64,000 nucleotides of DNA. Origin: UBA1370 sp964515115 (lineage in GTDB: Bacteria; Patescibacteriota; Microgenomatia; UBA1400; PJMF01). A model generated the notes under the pieces. It had not been told where the DNA came from. It did not search any database and worked only from the letters and a program-made list of their open reading frames with translations. The stretch lies in contig CAZESB010000004.1 in assembly GCA_964515115.1 (NCBI GenBank), forward strand, positions 3,551-67,550. The letters run 5' to 3'. The first letter of the stretch is position 1, and each line of letters starts with the position of its first letter. Positions 61,280-64,000 of the stretch are shown here, one piece after another. The position numbers were made by a program, and so were the translations under genes.

Positions 61280-63046
61280 TTAATTTTTACTGCTAAGTAA
61301 GGCATGCCTGACTGATCCAAGCGCGTAGCCGATCATCAGGACAATCAGGGTTTTGAACAACCCCAACCAGTTGATATTAAATCCAGTGTCTGCAAAGGTT
61401 TCCGGAAAAATGTTGCTAGCTGCTAATACCTGGCCGCCGTCAAGAGCATCGGCAATGCTGGCTAGGATCCCGCCTCTGCCGGTAGAGACACTTTGTGGGT
61501 CTGAGCCGCCATTATCTTCTCCGCCGTCCACTGAAGACGTTGTCTGGGTAGAGGTAGTCGAAGATTTGAGCGTGCTTGATGGCTGAGGAGTGGTTGAGGG
61601 TTTGGGAGTGGAGGAAGGTTTGGTGCTAGGTTTGGGTGTAGTGGAAGGCTTCGGTGTACTTGATGGCTGGGGTGATGAAGTGGGCGAAGGAGTTGAGGTT
61701 GGTTGAGGATCTATTTGCGCAATTTGGGTGCTACTACTATTTACCTCTGCTACTAAACAAACATTCACTTCGGCGTTGCCTGTTTGAATGACGCCGGCAT
61801 TGCCACCAAAACTGATATTACGATTGGCGATGTTGTTGCCGGTGTTGGCGTAAGCGTTAACGTTTTGATTCACCACCGCGTTGTTATTATTTTCTACATT
61901 GGTATTAGTGTTGTTATTGGTTTCTGAGCTAAAATTACTGTTATTGCCGGTGTTAATAATTTCCGTATTGCTAGCCGTCCCGATCTCACTGCCAGAAACT
62001 TGAGTGGCCGCGCTGTTCACTGCCGCCACGAGCTTGACATCTATTCTGGCATCACCGGTTTGAATAACTCCGGCATCACCATTCAGGTTAATGTTGCCGC
62101 TAGCATTATTGTTACCTGTATCGGCAATACAAGCACCTTGCAGTCCACATGATTGTGATACGTAAGCATTATTGGTATTAGTGACGCTGGTAGAGCGATT
62201 GGTATTATTAGTAATATAGGAAGAGTGCCTGTCGCCTGTGGTGATAATAGTGGCACCGGATCCGGGGCCATTGCCTTTAGATTCGCCGCCAATTAACACC
62301 ACAGACTGATTAGCTGTAGCTAAATAGCTAGTTTTAGTACTGGCAGCCCCCGTTATGATCTGTCCAGCAGAGCCGCCAATGCTGATGTTCCTATCAGCTA
62401 CGTTGTTGCCAGTGTTGGCATAAGCATCCGCACCTTGATAAATCGTGGCTTGGTTATTGTTGCCCACGACGGTGGTAGTATTATTTGATGAATTTTGTGA
62501 AAAACTATTGTCATTGCCAGTGTTGGCAATTTGAGAACCATTGCCGTTGCCAGCGTTGCCAGCTCCGGCAACATTAGTATTTGAATTGTTAGCATTAACA
62601 ACACCGGTTGTATTCACGCTAGCGTCACCCGTATAAATGATGCCGGCATCGCCGCCAATACTGATGTTCCGACTGGCTTCGTTATTACCGGTGTTAGCGG
62701 TAGCAGTCACTTGCTGAGAAACCACAGCCGTATTGTTATTCTCTACATTAGTATTGGTGTTGTTAGTGTCAGAATTTTCAGTATTATTATTATCGCCCGT
62801 ATTAACTACATTGTTCCCAGAGTTGTTGCTACCAGAAAGACTTTCATTGATTTTTTGAGTCGCACTTTCTTTAATAGCCGCTGCCATCTCTTCGCGATCA
62901 AGAATTTCCGCGTTGACACCAATAAGATGTACCGCTGAAAAATAGACGCTTAAAATTGAGGCCAAAGAAAGAATACTCAAGAAAGTGAAAAACTTTGTGT
63001 GAAATGTTTTTGAGTCTTTATGGTTTCGACCATTTTGAAACGTCAT
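61280..63046 (-). CDS. Surface repeat protein with sortase-type C-terminus
   Basis: 588 residues. N-terminal signal/anchor (FFTFLSILSLASILSVYFSAVH), four ~94-residue modules starting near 82, 175, 269 and 365 (NTGDN..., ANTGNNxAxRNISIGGxAGxIxTGxA), an S/T/P-K linker (~447-500), and the end FADTG (551-555), membrane span (558-577), basic tail. The FADTG resembles LAxTG signals of class E sortases, and a sortase gene lies just upstream. It is probably attached to the envelope and displays the modules. Confidence 0.7.
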   Translation of the reverse strand: MTFQNGRNHKDSKTFHTKFFTFLSILSLASILSVYFSAVHLIGVNAEILDREEMAAAIKESATQKINESLSGSNNSGNNVVNTGDNNNTENSDTNNTNTNVENNNTAVVSQQVTATANTGNNEASRNISIGGDAGIIYTGDASVNTTGVVNANNSNTNVAGAGNAGNGNGSQIANTGNDNSFSQNSSNNTTTVVGNNNQATIYQGADAYANTGNNVADRNISIGGSAGQIITGAASTKTSYLATANQSVVLIGGESKGNGPGSGATIITTGDRHSSYITNNTNRSTSVTNTNNAYVSQSCGLQGACIADTGNNNASGNINLNGDAGVIQTGDARIDVKLVAAVNSAATQVSGSEIGTASNTEIINTGNNSNFSSETNNNTNTNVENNNNAVVNQNVNAYANTGNNIANRNISFGGNAGVIQTGNAEVNVCLVAEVNSSSTQIAQIDPQPTSTPSPTSSPQPSSTPKPSTTPKPSTKPSSTPKPSTTPQPSSTLKSSTTSTQTTSSVDGGEDNGGSDPQSVSTGRGGILASIADALDGGQVLAASNIFPETFADTGFNINWLGLFKTLIVLMIGYALGSVRHALLSSKN

Positions 63047-63184
63047 GGATATAATTTTTAACAGGGGGTTGCAAAGAAAAAATAAAAAGAATGTAAGAAA
63101 GAGATAAAAGCTTTTTATCCTATAACCAGACTAATGCTTTTTTCTACTCGACCTGAAAAAGCTAAAGCTGTTATTACAAAACTA

Positions 63185-63793
63185 TTATTTTTCGAACGGC
63201 ACAGCACGAATAATAAAGCGTTGTCTGTCCATAAAGCCATCACAAGTATAGAGCGTTAACACTTCCTCATCTGTGGGTTGAAGGTATTCAACTTGAGTTG
63301 GTTCAACCCGAGCAGTTTCAGTAACTTGATACTGATATTCCAGACCATCTTCAGTGGTGAGGGTAATTATTTCCCTGCCAATCAGAACGCGAATATTGCC
63401 TAAAATTTCTCTTTTGTTGTGGCCATAAATGATGATGTTGCCGCCCTCTCCGGGCCGAGATGATTGGGCTAAATACGAAGCAGTGGCTTCTGAAATGGTC
63501 CAGTTGCCATTATCGTAGGCTTCCTTTTGCACCGGAATATCCACGTACCAGGGAATTTTGATGTGCACCGGCACTTTACTGGTATCCTCTTGCGGCTCGG
63601 TATACTGAGCCACCACCGATTGATTAACCTGCAACGCCCGATTACGAAAATAGCTGTGAGCAGTGGAGTACAAAACAGACAAAATGCCAAAAATAATTAA
63701 AAACTCAGGCAGGAGCGACATCAGCCGTTCTTTGCCTGAGTTCTTATTTTTACTTTTATTCTGTCGGTTATTTAGCTGCTCTTTTTTTGCCAT
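63185..63793 (-). CDS. Sortase
   Basis: 202 residues. Basic N-terminus, one membrane span (~28-46), then the sortase barrel with IIIYGHNKRE (catalytic H125), LTLYTCDG (catalytic C184) and the arginine in DRQRFIIRA (R190/R192). Compact size and genomic position fit a housekeeping or locus-specific class D/E-type sortase. Its ATG overlaps the end of the upstream substrate-like gene by 26 bases, and another substrate-like gene follows; both encode [FY]A[DA]TG-TM-basic endings. Confidence 0.87.
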   Translation of the reverse strand: MAKKEQLNNRQNKSKNKNSGKERLMSLLPEFLIIFGILSVLYSTAHSYFRNRALQVNQSVVAQYTEPQEDTSKVPVHIKIPWYVDIPVQKEAYDNGNWTISEATASYLAQSSRPGEGGNIIIYGHNKREILGNIRVLIGREIITLTTEDGLEYQYQVTETARVEPTQVEYLQPTDEEVLTLYTCDGFMDRQRFIIRAVPFEK

Positions 63794-64000
63794 AGAGGTA
63801 TGTCCCCACCGCAGTGGTCACTACACCCTCTAATCCTAGCACAGCTGCCAAGGTATCAACAAAAGTTCCGGTTGCGGCGTAGGTGGCAGGCTCTTCGCCT
63901 GTTGAGTCACCCAAAACGCTGCCTGTAGCCGGGCAATCAACGTCGCGGACTTTCATCTCGCGATCAGGATAACCGTCAACCTCGGCAGTAACCACGTCAG
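63768..64000 (-). CDS. Surface protein C-terminus with sorting-like signal (partial)
   Basis: Only the last ~76 residues are inside the window. After a G/D/T-rich stretch the end reads YAATG, then a hydrophobic segment (TLAAVLGLEGVVTTAVGTYLY) and the basic tail GKKRAAK, the layout of a cell-wall sorting signal. It ends within the sortase coding region (26-base overlap), so the two are translated together. Confidence 0.6.
   Translation of the reverse strand, partial: DVVTAEVDGYPDREMKVRDVDCPATGSVLGDSTGEEPATYAATGTFVDTLAAVLGLEGVVTTAVGTYLYGKKRAAK

Noticed and set aside
61560..61700. DNA repeats as a mobile or CRISPR element
   Set aside because: They are codon-level repeats of the S/T/P-K linker in the 588-aa surface protein.

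Overview
The window looks like a chromosomal segment from a Candidate Phyla Radiation (Patescibacteria) bacterium, possibly of the Microgenomates or Katanobacteria kind; this rests on gene content only. The ribosomal cluster passes straight from rpsE to rplO with no rpmD (L30), AlaRS stops after its editing domain, protein S14 has lost most of its zinc cysteines, and the surface proteins carry TGNN/TGDA-type modules. The code is standard, with TGA used as stop. Three runs of exactly 100 N interrupt tuf, fusA and rpoC and look like scaffold gaps of unknown true length.

Layout. 1-4158 (+): an ABC-2 exporter locus with four permease genes around one ATPase, plus an orphan small gene. 4168-32141 (-): a fused block, transcribed rpoB-rpoC-rpsL-rpsG-fusA-tuf-rpsJ-rplC...secY-adk-map-infA-rpmJ-rpsM-rpsK-rpsD-rpoA-rplQ-rplM-rpsI. 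32366-41912 (-): mltG, ruvX, a sortase, a large actin-like/baseplate-J-like membrane protein, mini-AlaRS, RodZ-like, YqeY-like and a membrane DsbA-like protein. 41991-43887 (+): prmC and an unknown membrane protein. 43877-47658 (-): a three-gene ATP-citrate lyase (citryl-CoA synthetase large and small subunits plus citryl-CoA lyase) with a HAD phosphatase, then a small membrane protein. 47890-51765: a two-component signalling cluster of two response regulators and two histidine kinases. 51922-57980: small envelope proteins, an eRF1-like protein, a Cas4/AddB-like Fe-S nuclease, CarD-like and BlaI-like regulators, and a second DsbA-like protein. 57981-64000 (-): a cell-surface locus with three secreted repeat proteins, a sortase, and the tail of a further sortase substrate entering from the right edge.

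Two initiation styles coexist. Genes inside the ribosomal operons and the highly expressed surface protein have clear Shine-Dalgarno sequences. At least ten genes that open a transcription unit have no Shine-Dalgarno but a good -10 hexamer 6-9 nt before the start codon, which points to leaderless mRNAs. Internal terminator/promoter pairs (adk/map, infA/rpmJ) suggest that the ribosomal block is transcribed in segments.

The features most worth a second look are the complete split ATP-citrate lyase, the sortase whose neighbours end in [FY]A[DA]TG-TM-basic tails, the actin-like/TM/baseplate-J protein next to another sortase, the leaderless promoter pattern, and a 10-bp-phased GTGAAAA array in the ABC operon.
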